Assembly (NCBI GenBank): GCA_963210315.1
Contig: OY723277.1
Location: 1,674,001 to 1,738,000, forward strand
DNA from: Rhynchopus euleeides
Lineage: Eukaryota; Euglenozoa; Diplonemea; Diplonemida; Diplonemidae
DNA length: 64,000 nucleotides
Direction of reading: 5' to 3'
Part shown: in pieces, positions 20,805 to 31,201 of the stretch
How positions within the stretch are numbered: position 1 is the first letter of the stretch
Layout: every line of letters starts with the position of its first letter
The notes under the pieces: model-generated
Database searches by the model: none
What the model was told of the DNA's origin: nothing
What the model saw: the letters and a program-made list of their open reading frames with translations, nothing else
Translations under genes and position numbers: made by a program

Positions 20805-22250
20805 TATTTGGGCATCTACCCGACACCCCCGGGTGAGAACCACCTCAAAAATGTGTTCCCAAACACCTGTGACCCCAAAACTGACCGAAAACTCGCCCTA
20901 CAGCCCGAAAAATGCGGAAAAATGGGTGAAAAAGTGGGGTTCCCCCCTATTTCGCCATTTCAGGCAAAATGGCCATTTTTCGGGCTGTCGGGCCAAAAAA
21001 TCGACGTCCTGGACCCACCTATAGCATACCTAGGGCCCAAAAATGGTTTTTGGGCCATTTCCAACCTATTCCGGGCACTTTTACCACATTTTTGGTGATT
21101 TTTTTGCTATTTTTCTGCTCAAAAACGTCGTTGGACCAACGTTGGACCCTCGTTGGACGCACTTTCGACCAGGTTCCAGGCCCATATTTGGCCAAATATT
21201 GATGAAAACCGCCGAAAAAGCACACCGGGAGGTACAATAGTACCGAACTTCCGTCACAAAACTCACCCCACAACCCGAGAAATGCGAAGAAATCGGGGGT
21301 TTCACCGATTTCGCCCTTCCAGGCAGAAGGGCCATTTTTCAGGAAAAGCACGCCAAAAAATCGAAAATGTCGACATCCTGGACCCACATATAGCACAACT
21401 GGGGCCCAAAATGATTTTTGGGCCAATTCTAACCTGTTTTGGACACTTTTGCCACTTTTTTGGTGTATTTTTCGATATTTTTCTGTCCAAAAACAAGGTC
21501 GGACGGAAGTCGGACGTAGGTCGGACGCACTTCGCACAACGTTCTGGGCCCACAGTTTGGCCAAATAATGGGTGAAAACCCCCGAAAAAGCACCCTGGGA
21601 GGTCCAATGGTACCAAACTTCCATCACAACTGCACCACAATGCTCGTAAACTTCGCAGAAATCCATTTCAAAATCACGCAGTTTTTCAAAGGGCGATATG
21701 GGCAGCTCTCCTTTTGAAAAACTGTGTGATTTTGAAATGGGTTCCTGCGAAATTTACGAGCATTGCGGTGCAGTTGTGGTGGAAGTTTGGTACCATTGGA
21801 CCTCCCAGGGTACTTTTTCGGGGGTTTTCACCCATTATTTGACCAAACTGTGGGCCCAGAACGTTGTGCGAAGTGCGTCCGACTTACGTCCGACCTTGTT
21901 TTTGGACAGAAAAATACCAAAAAATACACCAAAAAAGTGGCAAAAGTGTCCAAAACAGGTTAGAATTGGCCCAAAAATCATTTTTGGGCCCAAATGGTGC
22001 TATAGGTGGGTGTAAGATGGCGATTTTTTGGGTTATTTTGGGGTTTTTCCCCAAAAATGGCCATTTTGGCCACAATGGCCAAAACCCACTTTTTCACCAT
22101 TTTTCCCGCATTTTTCGGACGCTGGGGTGTGTTTTCGGTCAGTTTTGGGGCCACATGTGTGTGGGAACACATTTTTGGGGTGTTTTCCATCCCGAGGTGC
22201 GGGGTAGATGCCCGAATATGCCAAAAAGTATTTTTTCGGACATTTTTTAA
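20805..22250. mobile_element. 1.4-kb foldback element
   Basis: Outer arms 20805-20970 and 22020-22240 are inverted copies, as are inner arms about 21390-21690 and 21705-22000, with the centre near 21697. On the left side a further direct, diverged unit (about 20990-21300) repeats the inner arm. The arms share T-rich blocks, GTCGGACG..GTCGGACG words and CCCAAAAATGG words. All ORFs across it are arm shadows; no protein domain is seen. It is a non-autonomous foldback. Confidence 0.8.
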
Positions 22251-22254
22251 ACAG

Positions 22255-22906
22255 GACACGGTGGGATCTTGTAAATTTTACATGTATAACTACAAGTATA
22301 TACATGTATTATACATGTATAATACTTGCATGTCAACTATTATACATGTATAATACATGGATATGCCTGAAATATACATGTAAAATACATGTATATCAAG
22401 TAAAAATACAAGTATAATACTTGCATGTCAACTATTATACTTGTATTTTTACTTGATATACATGTATTTTACATGTATATTTCAGGCATTTACATGTATT
22501 TTACATGTATAATACTTGTCATGCAAGTATTATACATGTAAAATACTTGCATGACAAGTAAAATACATGTATAATACTTGCATGACAAGTAAAATACTTG
22601 CATGCAAGTAAAATACATGTATTTTACTTGCATGCAAGTATTTTACTTGTCATGCAAGTATTTTACATGTATAATACTTGCATGACAAGTATTATACATG
22701 TAAAATACATGTAAATGCCTGAAATATACATGTAAAATACATGTATATCAAGTAAAAATACAAGTATAATAGTTGACATGCAAGTATTATACTTGTATTT
22801 TTACTTGATATACATGTATTTTACATGTATATTTCAGGCATATACATGTATTATACATGTATAATAGTTGACATGCAAGTATTATACATGTATAATACAT
22901 GTATAT
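22255..22906. repeat. ATACATGTAT/ACTTGCATG satellite
   Basis: About 650 bp of nested self-complementary words (ATACATGTAT, TACTTGCATGCAAGTA, GTAAAATAC). Large sections are inverted copies of one another. It starts with the same GATCTTGTAAATTTTACATG block that ends the copies at 9795-9897 and 23240-23278. Confidence 0.9.
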
Positions 22907-23237
22907 ACCGTATACGTAAATATTATGGAACGTAAATATTATGGAACGGGCCCATTTTTGGCCGGTCCGTTCCATAATATTTACGTTCCAAAATATTTAC
23001 AGGGCCAGTTGGGGACTCGGTGGTGAGGACGGCTTGCGTCAGGAATCGCGCGAAAAGTGCACGAGTAGGTCCCGTCAGGGACTCTGCATGCCGTCCGATC
23101 ACCTGGTCCAAGTCCCCGAGTCGCAGAAAGCCCTGTAAATATTATGGAACGAAAAAAATCTGGAACGCCAACCCACCAGCGTTCCAAAATATTTACGTTC
23201 CATAATATTTACGTTCCAAAATATTTACGTATACGGT
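22907..23237. mobile_element. MITE with ACCGTATACG termini, copy 1
   Basis: Terminal inverted repeat ACCGTATACGTAAATATTAT at the left and its inverse at 23218-23237, each followed by GGAACG. The interior holds GGAACGGGCCCATTTTTGGC hairpins and a ~150-bp block beginning AGGGCCAGTTGGGGACTCGG. It is inserted inside the ATACATGTAT satellite. Partial copies lie at 46977-47185 and 52893-52976. Confidence 0.85.
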
Positions 23238-23670
23238 ACTTGTAGTTATACATGTAAAATTTACAAGATCCCACCGTGGAGTCGGACCCCCTACCCCCCC
23301 CCCCCCCCTCTGCTAACATTGCAAGACTGGACCAACATTGCAAGAAGGTGCTGGGCGACTTACTTTTCCATTCACTCTCGACAATCAAACCCCCCCCCCC
23401 TCTGCTGTGTGTGTGTGTCTTTTGTGTGCCCTCCTCCGATCGGCATGGAGGCAGAAAAAGAGGACGCGGAAGGACATAGCGGCATGCTTCGTGATGTCCC
23501 GGAGCTTGGTCCCCTCCCCTCCCCTCCACCCACCCACCCACCCACCCCGATCGCATTTTTTTGTTTTGAAGTTGAACGGTTTTTTTTGCAGCAGGGACAG
23601 AAGCAGGTCACCCCCCCCCCCTTACATCCACACCACATCCGCCACAGGGGAGATCACCTGCGCCCTCATC
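23238..23670 (+). promoter_or_regulatory. 5' region of the secreted-protein gene
   Basis: Contains the end of the ATACATGTAT satellite, C-runs, one unit of the 130-bp repeat family (about 23330-23410), and a T-run followed by GCAG near 23580-23590. That fits a splice acceptor (cis or trans) ahead of the ATG at 23671. Confidence 0.35.
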
Positions 23671-26349
23671 ATGCGGGCGCCACTATCCCCTCGCCGCCGC
23701 TGCATCCCCCCTCTGCTGCTGCTGCTGCTCGCTGTTGTTGCCCTTTCAGCGCACGCGGCACAGCCCCCTATCGAAGACACGCAGTGCAGCAGCACCCCTA
23801 CCCAGCCCCCGCTGTCCGCAGACGCCCTGCCTGCGGAGGACGCGTTGGACAGGACCCTCGATGCGTACCGGCGGGCTGTAGAGTCTGTAGAGGACCCGGT
23901 CTACCTCACAGCGGATGTGCCGTTTGGCTACACCGACAACCGCCTGGCTGCCGAGACGCTTTCGGAGGGGCTGCTCCGGGCCTACGCAGACACCTTGGAG
24001 GGGTTTGGGTTCAGCCCTGTCCTGGGGGGCAGCACCACAACCCCGCCCCACGGCAACCCCATTCTGGTGTTCAGAACGACACCCACCCTCGCCAGGGTTG
24101 GGGAGACTCCAAGGAAGCTTGCCACCTGGGCCTGCCATGTCACTGCCAACATCTCCATCGAGCACACCGCCGGGGGTGGGCCTAACGGAGGAGGCAGTGG
24201 TGGTGACGGTGGTGGTGGTGTCGGGTCACCCCTCCCCTTCACCCTCTTCTCCAAGAAGGCGCGCCTCCACGGGGTGTATGTCCAGGGTTTCAACACCTCG
24301 CTGTGCCTGAGGGGGGAGTTCACCCAGCACACCCTGCCCTTGGGTCTCCTCAGGGGGCTGGCAGGCCCGCGGAGGGGGGGCGGGGGTGCGGGGGACGGGA
24401 GCTGCGCCCCTCCACCGGGCACGACATTCCGCATCCGACGCGCGGGGCAGCGGGGGGATGGGGGGGGCACGCAGCCCCAGCCTTTGGGATGGCCACCCTC
24501 TTGGGATTCCTGCAGGGGGGAGAAGCGGGAGCGGCAGCAGCGCTACACCACCTCCTCCCCAACACGGAGCTGTGAGGTGAAGCACCTGCTGCACCACTCC
24601 GCCAAGGCTGGGGCCTGGTCAGCCGCCGCCTTCGAGGGGATCACAAAGGCGCTCGGGAGAGGGTTCACGGGGAGATGGGCTGCGGAGCTCGCAGGTAACC
24701 TCAGCAGCAGGCTCCCCTCACCTGTTGCAGGTGTCGTGGTGACCCCCTCCTCCAGTGGCGGGTTGGCAGAGCCTATCGGGCTGGACGCTGTGAGCCATAC
24801 CCTATGCGATCACCGCAAATCGAGAGATGCCACCCTCCGGCTGATCCAGGAGGCGGGTTCACCCCCTGCCTCGGGGGTCCTCCGGGATGTCGAGGTGCTT
24901 CTCTTCCTCCTGCAGCTCCGCACCGCCGGCAAGGCATACTCAGACGCGATATCCTCCCTCCACACCACACTCAAAGAGAGGGTCCGCCACGCCCTCGGGG
25001 AGGACAACCCCACCCCCCGCGACTTCAGACGCTACACCACCCACAGGGTTGCCGTTTCCCCCGCCGCTGAAGCATGGGGGGAGGAGAGTGCCTCAAGACC
25101 TCCTCTCTCCTCTGGAGTGACCGAGCCACGCCCTTTCAGCCACATGGTGAGAATCGGGCCCGGCGCCTCTGCTGAGGGGATCATCACCCTCGAGGCAGAC
25201 CCTCCAGGAAATGTGGAGGTGGGGGGAGGCAGGGAAAGTGAAGGGGAGCCCCTGAGCACCATGAGCAGTCGTGTGAGGGGGATGGAGGGGCATCTCCGGA
25301 TACAGGCCAGCAGGGATCAGGTTGCGTTGGTCAGCTGGGATGATGTGTCCGCGCAGTGGTTTATCGAGCCAGGTCTGGAGGAGAGGCGGAAGTTGCGGGT
25401 GCGGAGTGAGGTGACCCTCCGTGGGATCTCGAAGGGGTTTTCAGGCTTCCTCCTTCTGGCGGGCAGGGTTCGCAACACGACCCTCGTTCCGCTCTGCTCC
25501 TTCATAGTGAGGGACGGCGGGGAAGCTGCGCTGGCTCTGAAACTCGTGGAGGAAGCCGAGGAGCAGCACCCCATGCTCCACCTCTCCGAAGGCTACGCTG
25601 CGCTAGCAGCTGCGATGCGCGGGGCGACTCCTCTGGGGTCGCTCTTCACAGTGGTGGCCCTGCCTCTCGGCCCCCTGGTGGAGCGTGCTCTGAACCTCCC
25701 TGAGAGAACTCTACTGTCAAACCGCCTCCTCCTGCATGAGGTGCTGAACATCCTGCTGCAGAAGGATTCGGATGTCGAGTCGCTGAGGTACCTCCCAGAG
25801 CTGGATGGGAATGTCAGCGCGGCTGATTCGGTGAAGGCGGTGGAGGGGAACGTTGCGGCGGTGCGGGTGCCGGGGGGTTACGGCATCCAGACCGCTGCGG
25901 AGTACCGCGAGGCGCGGCGGGGCGCGTCGGAAATGAAGACGGTGTGGGAGCCGCACACCGACCCCTTCCCAGAGGGGCCTTGCATCGCGGAGGGTGTCGC
26001 GGAGCTGGGTGCTACCGCGCTGGGTGGGCTGCGTGGGAATATCACCGAATCCCTGCAGGGTGCCGGGCTCTACCACACGGTGCGGCCTGCGTTTGTCCGC
26101 GTGGGGCATTCTGCGTGGTGGGGCAGGGCGGGGGAGGCTATGTCAGCCCTGCAGCTCCTCGCTGCCGTGCTGCCCCCAGGGGAGACGGTGGTGCAGGGCT
26201 CCGGCCACGTGCTCTTCCCTCTACTCCACAGGCTAGAGGAGTCCCTCCTCGACGCGGTTGCAGCTGACAACCCCCTCTCACGCCAAGTTGACAGTGCAGC
26301 GGAGGCGATGATCTCCTGTTTGCAGAAGGGCACGCAGCAGGGGGGGTAG
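23671..26349 (+). CDS. Large secreted protein of unknown family (892 aa)
   Basis: The frame is open from 23338, but the ATG at 23671 is preferred because it gives a clear signal peptide: a short Arg-rich N-region, then a leucine run and Val-Val-Ala-Leu-Ser-Ala-His-Ala (about residues 1-30). At least six N-glycosylation sequons and scattered cysteines agree with export through the secretory pathway. There is a Gly-rich insert near residue 175, and no C-terminal membrane anchor is obvious. I do not recognise a domain. Around 24370-24560 an alternative frame looks more protein-like, and G/C homopolymers flank this part, so a pair of compensating indels or an unrecognised intron is possible. Confidence 0.7.
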   Translation: MRAPLSPRRRCIPPLLLLLLAVVALSAHAAQPPIEDTQCSSTPTQPPLSADALPAEDALDRTLDAYRRAVESVEDPVYLTADVPFGYTDNRLAAETLSEGLLRAYADTLEGFGFSPVLGGSTTTPPHGNPILVFRTTPTLARVGETPRKLATWACHVTANISIEHTAGGGPNGGGSGGDGGGGVGSPLPFTLFSKKARLHGVYVQGFNTSLCLRGEFTQHTLPLGLLRGLAGPRRGGGGAGDGSCAPPPGTTFRIRRAGQRGDGGGTQPQPLGWPPSWDSCRGEKRERQQRYTTSSPTRSCEVKHLLHHSAKAGAWSAAAFEGITKALGRGFTGRWAAELAGNLSSRLPSPVAGVVVTPSSSGGLAEPIGLDAVSHTLCDHRKSRDATLRLIQEAGSPPASGVLRDVEVLLFLLQLRTAGKAYSDAISSLHTTLKERVRHALGEDNPTPRDFRRYTTHRVAVSPAAEAWGEESASRPPLSSGVTEPRPFSHMVRIGPGASAEGIITLEADPPGNVEVGGGRESEGEPLSTMSSRVRGMEGHLRIQASRDQVALVSWDDVSAQWFIEPGLEERRKLRVRSEVTLRGISKGFSGFLLLAGRVRNTTLVPLCSFIVRDGGEAALALKLVEEAEEQHPMLHLSEGYAALAAAMRGATPLGSLFTVVALPLGPLVERALNLPERTLLSNRLLLHEVLNILLQKDSDVESLRYLPELDGNVSAADSVKAVEGNVAAVRVPGGYGIQTAAEYREARRGASEMKTVWEPHTDPFPEGPCIAEGVAELGATALGGLRGNITESLQGAGLYHTVRPAFVRVGHSAWWGRAGEAMSALQLLAAVLPPGETVVQGSGHVLFPLLHRLEESLLDAVAADNPLSRQVDSAAEAMISCLQKGTQQGG

Positions 26350-27017
26350 ACGGCCTGCCCCTGTGTGTACACACAGGGTGCAGGGCGAGGTGGGCACTGT
26401 GATGATGGGGATGGTGTGCGCAGATCATGGTGCTCCATGCCAGCCTGTGTGTGTCTGTGTGCGACGTTGCGCATGGGGTGGTGCTCGGTACGTGCATGTG
26501 GGAAGGGAGGAGGACATGGGGCTGCAGAATGAAAGGGGTGGGGGTGGGGCGGGGGGCAGAGCCTTTCAACTCGGAGGAGCCCCGGCCCCTGCTTGACCTC
26601 TGTGATTGCGGTTGGGACACCCGCGATGCGAGGTGGGAGGGGGAGGTGTGTGCTGTGAGGCTGTGGGGTGGGAAACGCCATGTCTTTCCACCATCCAAGG
26701 CAAGTTTGAAATGTTGGGCGCCGATAATGGGCCCGCGTTTGAGATGTCGTGGCCCTGTTTGCACGGAGTGGGTGCAGGGGAAGGTGTGACCAGGAATCTT
26801 GGTTCGCATCCGACATTACACAACCAGCATTGTGTGGGCAGAGTTGGCCCAGGAGCAGTGTACCCACCCATTCCGCACTGCGTTTCTTCATGCCAGTGTG
26901 CTAAACTACTGAGGCTTGTTCTGTCTCGCAGGAGTCACAGGTTGCAGCGACAAAGTCACATCATCCCCACCGACCCTTCACAGGCACGTGTTGCGTTCTA
27001 CACATACACCAAGCACA
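26350..27017. other. Intergenic spacer before the 4TM cluster
   Basis: G-rich, non-coding. The last ~45 bp (CACAGGCACGTGTTGCGTTC and following) are shared with all near-identical 4TM genes and include a CACAG acceptor candidate. Confidence 0.5.
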
Positions 27018-27963
27018 ATGGGCAGCATGGGTCACGTCGTGGCGGGTGTGCTCGGACTGGTCAACTTTGTCTTCCTGTGCTGCGTGCTGGGTGACGGGCG
27101 GAGTCTGGTGGTCGCTTCACACGGCGTGGCAGGTATCGGTGCCTACCACGACTACCGTGGGTTCGGGTGGAGTGACAACAAGGCGTGGCTGAAGGGTCTT
27201 GGGTGCACCGAGCACAAGGACCGTGGTCTTGCCATCGAGGCATTCACCTTCATCGCGCTGTTCTTCACGGCTTTCGCAGTGCTGCTGAACCTGCTCGGTG
27301 CCCAGTCCGGGAAGGGGACCTACGGAGGGTGTATGATTTTCCGGATTTTCCTGTTTTTTCCCGATTTTCCGAAAAATTTGCCACTGGTTGACACAAGGGC
27401 GAATTTCGAGAAAAATCCGAAAATCAGGAAAAATCAGGTTTTTTTCGGATTTCCGGGATGGTCACCATACACCCTCCGGAAAAAAATCCGAAATTTTTGG
27501 GTCGAAAAAAAATTTTTTTTTCTGACCCGAAAATCTGTGTCTGCGGACTGCCACACTGTGAAAAATCGGAAAATTTCCGAAAAAAGTCGAAAATTTTGGC
27601 CTTTCCTGGCCTATGTGGTCCCAAAGGGCCCGGGTTGCCCGGATTTTCACCCAAAAACACCCCAAAAATTTTTCCGCCATATCACCCCCCAGACACTACG
27701 GGATGATCTCGCTTGGTCTGAACGCAGTCAACGCTGTGTTCCTGCTGATCGCCTTCTCTCTGGTGGCGTCGCTGTACGACGAGAGCTTCGGGTGTGACTT
27801 GGTCGACATCTCCGTGTCCACCTGGTACGACCTGAACTACGGGCTCCCCTTCATGGTGCTGGGGTTCGTCTTCTCCCTTGCCAACGTGGGTGCCCTTGCC
27901 GCCATGGGTGCCCTGTCGGACGCAGCTGCTGCAGATGTTCTCGCTGAGACGCCTGCTGCATAG
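27018..27963 (+). pseudogene. 4TM membrane protein copy 1, interrupted by 370-bp insertion
   Basis: The coding sequence equals the 189-aa genes at 28697 and 31820 except that 370 bp plus a 6-bp duplication interrupt codon ~102 (after Lys-Gly-Thr-Tyr). The insertion shifts the frame (376 bp), so unless the insert is removed as an intron the product would lose membrane segments 3 and 4. The downstream half (from 27702) is otherwise intact to the TAG at 27961. It is the first member of the tandem array. Upstream bases match the other copies. Confidence 0.8.
27320..27701. mobile_element. 370-bp insertion in 4TM copy 1
   Basis: Insert 27326-27695 is flanked by the direct repeat CTACGG (27320-27325 and 27696-27701); the paralogues have a single CTACGG. 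It has a nested part 27325-27480 with inverted ends GGAGGGTGTATG/CATACACCCTCC and a second part rich in TTTTCGG/CCGAAAA words. Imperfect pairing between the two outer ends (GGGTG with CACCC) is possible. It is a MITE or, less likely, a non-conventional intron of the euglenid type, which are also flanked by direct repeats. Confidence 0.7.
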
Positions 27964-28021
27964 ACGCACCTTGTGTCACACCTCAGGGCACCCCTCCCCT
28001 GGACCGTGCAGTCCTCCCTCA

Positions 28022-28078
28022 TGCGTGGGTGCTCTGTCGGACGCAGGCACCGGACCTGTCGATGAGACTGCTGCGTAG
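28022..28078 (+). pseudogene. 3' relic of a 4TM gene
   Basis: Matches the final codons of the gene at 30638-31201 (Gly-Ala-Leu-Ser-Asp-Ala-Gly-Thr-Gly...) including the TAG and the following spacer. It is joined directly to the 59-bp trailer of copy 1, so it marks a recombination or deletion junction. Confidence 0.85.
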
Positions 28079-28696
28079 GAGCCACGCAGATGTCCTTGCC
28101 ACAGACAAGCAGTTACACAACTCCAGACAACCCACGTCGATGCCCAGTAGAGCGAACGAATCCACACAACGAACCGAAGCTGCAGCCCTTCTCTTCCTTT
28201 GCACCTCCGGAATATTTCCACCTCCTGTGTTCCTGCGGCCGCCACACCAACTGTGTGGGGCGGCAGCAGCTGTCGATCCGGCCGGCAACGACACAGGCAA
28301 GGGCCTGTCCTGCCGCGCCACTACACGTGCCTTGCACACTTGTACCAACACTGGTCCCCTTCCTGTTTCAGACGTCTGCTCTGTCTGGCCGATGGCCAGC
28401 GTCGTTAACTCTTGCTTTTTGCGTCCCCGTTCCGTGCAGCTGCATTCCGTCACGGCATGTGGCTGCGAGCACGATCACTGCCTTTTGCCCGTTGAAAGGG
28501 GGAGACATTGTGTGCTCTGTACATAACCAGAGATCCATGCAGGTCTGAATGCAGTGCCCCAACCCAAATCCGCCCACACTTTGTACGTAATGGCATGTCA
28601 CGACATGGCAGCACTTCCTGCACATCTGAGTCACACACATCATCCCCACCGACCCTTCACAGGCATGTGTTGCGTTCTACACATACACCAAGCACA

Positions 28697-29266
28697 ATGG
28701 GCAGCATGGGTCACGTCGTGGCGGGTGTGCTCGGATTGGTCAACTTTGTCTTCCTGTGTTGCGTGCTGGGTGACGGGCGGAGTCTGGTGGTCGCTTCACA
28801 CGGCGTGGCAGGTATCGGTGCCTACCACGACTACCGTGGGTTCGGGTGGAGCGACAACAAGGCGTGGCTGAAGGGTCTTGGGTGCACCGAGCACAAGGAC
28901 CGTGGTCTTGCCATCGAGGCATTCACCTTCATCGCGCTGTTCTTCACGGCTTTCGCAGTGCTGCTGAACCTGCTCGGTGCCCAGTCCGGGAAGGGGACCT
29001 ACGGGATGATCTCGCTTGGTCTGAACGCAGCCAACGCTGTGTTCCTGCTGATCGCCTTCTCTCTGGTGGCGTCGCTGTACGATGAGAGCTTCGGGTGTGA
29101 CTTGGTCGACATCTCCGTGTCCACCTGGTACGACCTGAACTACGGGCTCCCCTTCATGGTGCTGGGGTTCGTCTTCTCCCTTGCCAACGTGGGTGCCCTT
29201 GCCGCCATGGGTGCCCTGTCGGACGCAGCTGCTGCAGATGTTCTCGTTGAGACGCCTGCTGCATAG
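28697..29266 (+). CDS. Four-transmembrane protein, copy 2 (189 aa)
   Basis: Predicted membrane segments are at about residues 5-25, 75-97, 104-128 and 151-174, with N- and C-termini on the same side. The first loop carries Gly-Ile-Gly-x-x-x-Asp45-x-x-Gly48-x-x-Trp51 followed by Cys63. After segment 3 comes Ser-Leu-Tyr-Asp-Glu-x-x-x-Cys134. These two cysteines are conserved in every family member in the window and could pair outside the membrane. The ATG follows a fixed leader (CACACCAAGCACA type) shared by the near-identical copies. The topology recalls amastin or claudin-like proteins, but I see no signature of either. Role unknown; probably a surface or endomembrane protein. Confidence 0.85.
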   Translation: MGSMGHVVAGVLGLVNFVFLCCVLGDGRSLVVASHGVAGIGAYHDYRGFGWSDNKAWLKGLGCTEHKDRGLAIEAFTFIALFFTAFAVLLNLLGAQSGKGTYGMISLGLNAANAVFLLIAFSLVASLYDESFGCDLVDISVSTWYDLNYGLPFMVLGFVFSLANVGALAAMGALSDAAAADVLVETPAA

Positions 29267-29282
29267 ACGCACCTTGTGTCAC

Positions 29283-30600
29283 CTTACTGCGGGCAGCACC
29301 TTTACGTGGTGGCGTGCTGTTCGCTGCCTCCCTTGCCTCCTTCTCTCCACCCCACACTGTACCACCATCCCTTCATATGATCGGCACACCTCCGCCACAT
29401 CCCGTAGGGGGATCTCTCTTCTCCCCCCCTGCAGCACCCCCGTAATATCGGCCTCACCTCTGTGGGGCGATCCCGAAGCGCAAGTGACTCCGCCGTAACT
29501 CAAGCGGAGACGCTGCTTCTAATTACACGAAGTTACGTCTTCCAGGTTCTATCCACCCTGTGGCATTTCACCTTACACTGCCACGTCTGTGGCTTGCTTG
29601 GTTGCTGCTTCCTCTGTGACCCTCGCACGATCAGTGAACCCTTTCAGTTTAAAGTCCCATTCTCTGCACACCGTCAGCCAAGATGGTTCTGAAGTGTGTG
29701 TGGAGACGGCGCTGCACCAAACTAAATGCAAGGCGTCGGCGAGAGAGGTGGCACTTTCCAAACCATACGGCGATTTGTTTCGAGTTAGTGTGCTGACATT
29801 ATTGGCTGCACTGCAGTCGCGACAGGTTGTTTTGATGGAGGTCTGTTTCCCGCTCGAACCAGTGCCAATGTGTCGGTTGCCTTCCACGGCTTGTGTCGTG
29901 GTTCCGCACTGACTCGCGACACCACTGTTTCGATCGCAGCCTGTGCCATCTCTACTTTTCTGCGTCTGCATTATCTCTTTTTTTACGCACACGATCTGAC
30001 CGCGGAAAGGCTTGTTCTGCCAGCCGTGCTCTACACACACCCTTCATGCGAGAGGGTTTGAATGTGTGTGCGGAATCACCTACGCAGCAAGCGAAGAACA
30101 AGTCGCAGATGACAACGAATTGGCGTGACCATGTTCCGCACCCCTTCTGGGTACAACGTTGCACTGACATTGTGGTGCTGTCTTGGTGAATCCCCAGCCT
30201 TGCACCGCCGTGTCGCTGCGGGAATCAGACATCAAACCGGCACAGAAGACACGGCTTTCGCGAGTTTGCAACCGCCCCTCCCGTCGAACCCTGGACTTCT
30301 AGAACACGGCATGCTATCCTGCGTTGTGGAACTTTGACAGACAGCAACCCAACTGCCCACCCCCTAACGACTTTCCGATTTCATGTTCCGGGGCAACGTG
30401 GATTCTTCGAGACCTCGCGGCAAGGGTGGGCTCTCAAACTACCCACCGTCGCACAGCAACTCTCGGGAACAGGGCAGGACTGATTTGATCGAGTTCATCG
30501 TAAACTTGTGTGTGCTTGCAACAACTGAGTGATGGCCAGAGGGGATGCGACAAGTGAGTGGGAGACTCGGATGGCCGCGAAGGGGGGCACACATCATCTG
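29283..30600. other. Intergenic spacer in the 4TM cluster
   Basis: No gene recognised. It separates duplication unit 1 from copy 3 and has no counterpart between copies 3 and 4. ORFs here are short and not conserved. Confidence 0.45.
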
Positions 30601-30637
30601 CAGGCACGTGTTGCGTTCTACACATACACCAAGCACA

Positions 30638-31201
30638 ATGGGCAGCATGGGTCACGTCGTGGCGGGTGTGCTCGGATTGGTCAACTTTGTCTTCCTGTGT
30701 TGCGTGCTGGGTGACGGGCGGAGTCTGGTGGTCGCTTCACACGGCGTGGCGGGCATCGGTGCCTACCACGACTACCGTGGGTTCGGGTGGAGCGACAACA
30801 AGGCGTGGCTGAAGGGTCTTGGGTGCACCGAGCACAAGGACCGTGGTCTTGCCATCGAGGCATTCACCTTCATCGCGCTGTTCTTCACGGCTTTCGCAGT
30901 GCTGCTGAACCTGCTCGGTGCCCAGTCCGGGAAGGGGACCTACGGGATGATCTCGCTTGGTCTGAACGCAGCCAACGCTGTGTTCCTGCTGATCGCCTTC
31001 TCCCTGGTGGCGTCGCTGTACGATGAGAGCTTCGGGTGTGACTTGGTCGACATCTCCGTGTCCACCTGGTACGACCTGAACTACGGGCTCCCCTTCATGG
31101 TGCTGGGGTTTTTTTTCTCCCTTGGCAGTGTGGGTGCCCTTGCCGCCATGGGTGCCCTGTCGGACGCAGGTACCGGACCTATCGATGAGACTGCTGCGTA
31201 G
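30638..31201 (+). CDS. Four-transmembrane protein, copy 3 (187 aa)
   Basis: Identical or nearly so to copy 2 over the first ~155 residues, including the loop motif and both cysteines. The C-terminus differs: segment 4 has a Phe-Phe-Phe run (T-run at 31110-31117) and Leu-Gly-Ser-Val, and the tail reads Ala-Gly-Thr-Gly-Pro-Ile-Asp-Glu-Thr-Ala-Ala instead of the Ala-rich tail. The same alternative tail survives as the relic at 28022-28078, so two C-terminal types exist in the array. Upstream homology to the other copies starts only about 35 bp before the ATG. Confidence 0.85.
   Translation: MGSMGHVVAGVLGLVNFVFLCCVLGDGRSLVVASHGVAGIGAYHDYRGFGWSDNKAWLKGLGCTEHKDRGLAIEAFTFIALFFTAFAVLLNLLGAQSGKGTYGMISLGLNAANAVFLLIAFSLVASLYDESFGCDLVDISVSTWYDLNYGLPFMVLGFFFSLGSVGALAAMGALSDAGTGPIDETAA

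Larger units (their letters stand above)
28022..29282 (+). repeat. 1.25-kb tandem segmental duplication, unit 1
   Basis: Nearly identical to 31147-32405: the 3' end of a 4TM gene, a ~620-bp spacer and a whole 189-aa 4TM gene. The divergence is a handful of substitutions, suggesting recent unequal exchange or gene conversion. Confidence 0.85.

Noticed and set aside
22255..22906. CRISPR-like array
   Set aside because: Repeats are nested palindromes without unique spacers of constant length; the setting is eukaryotic.
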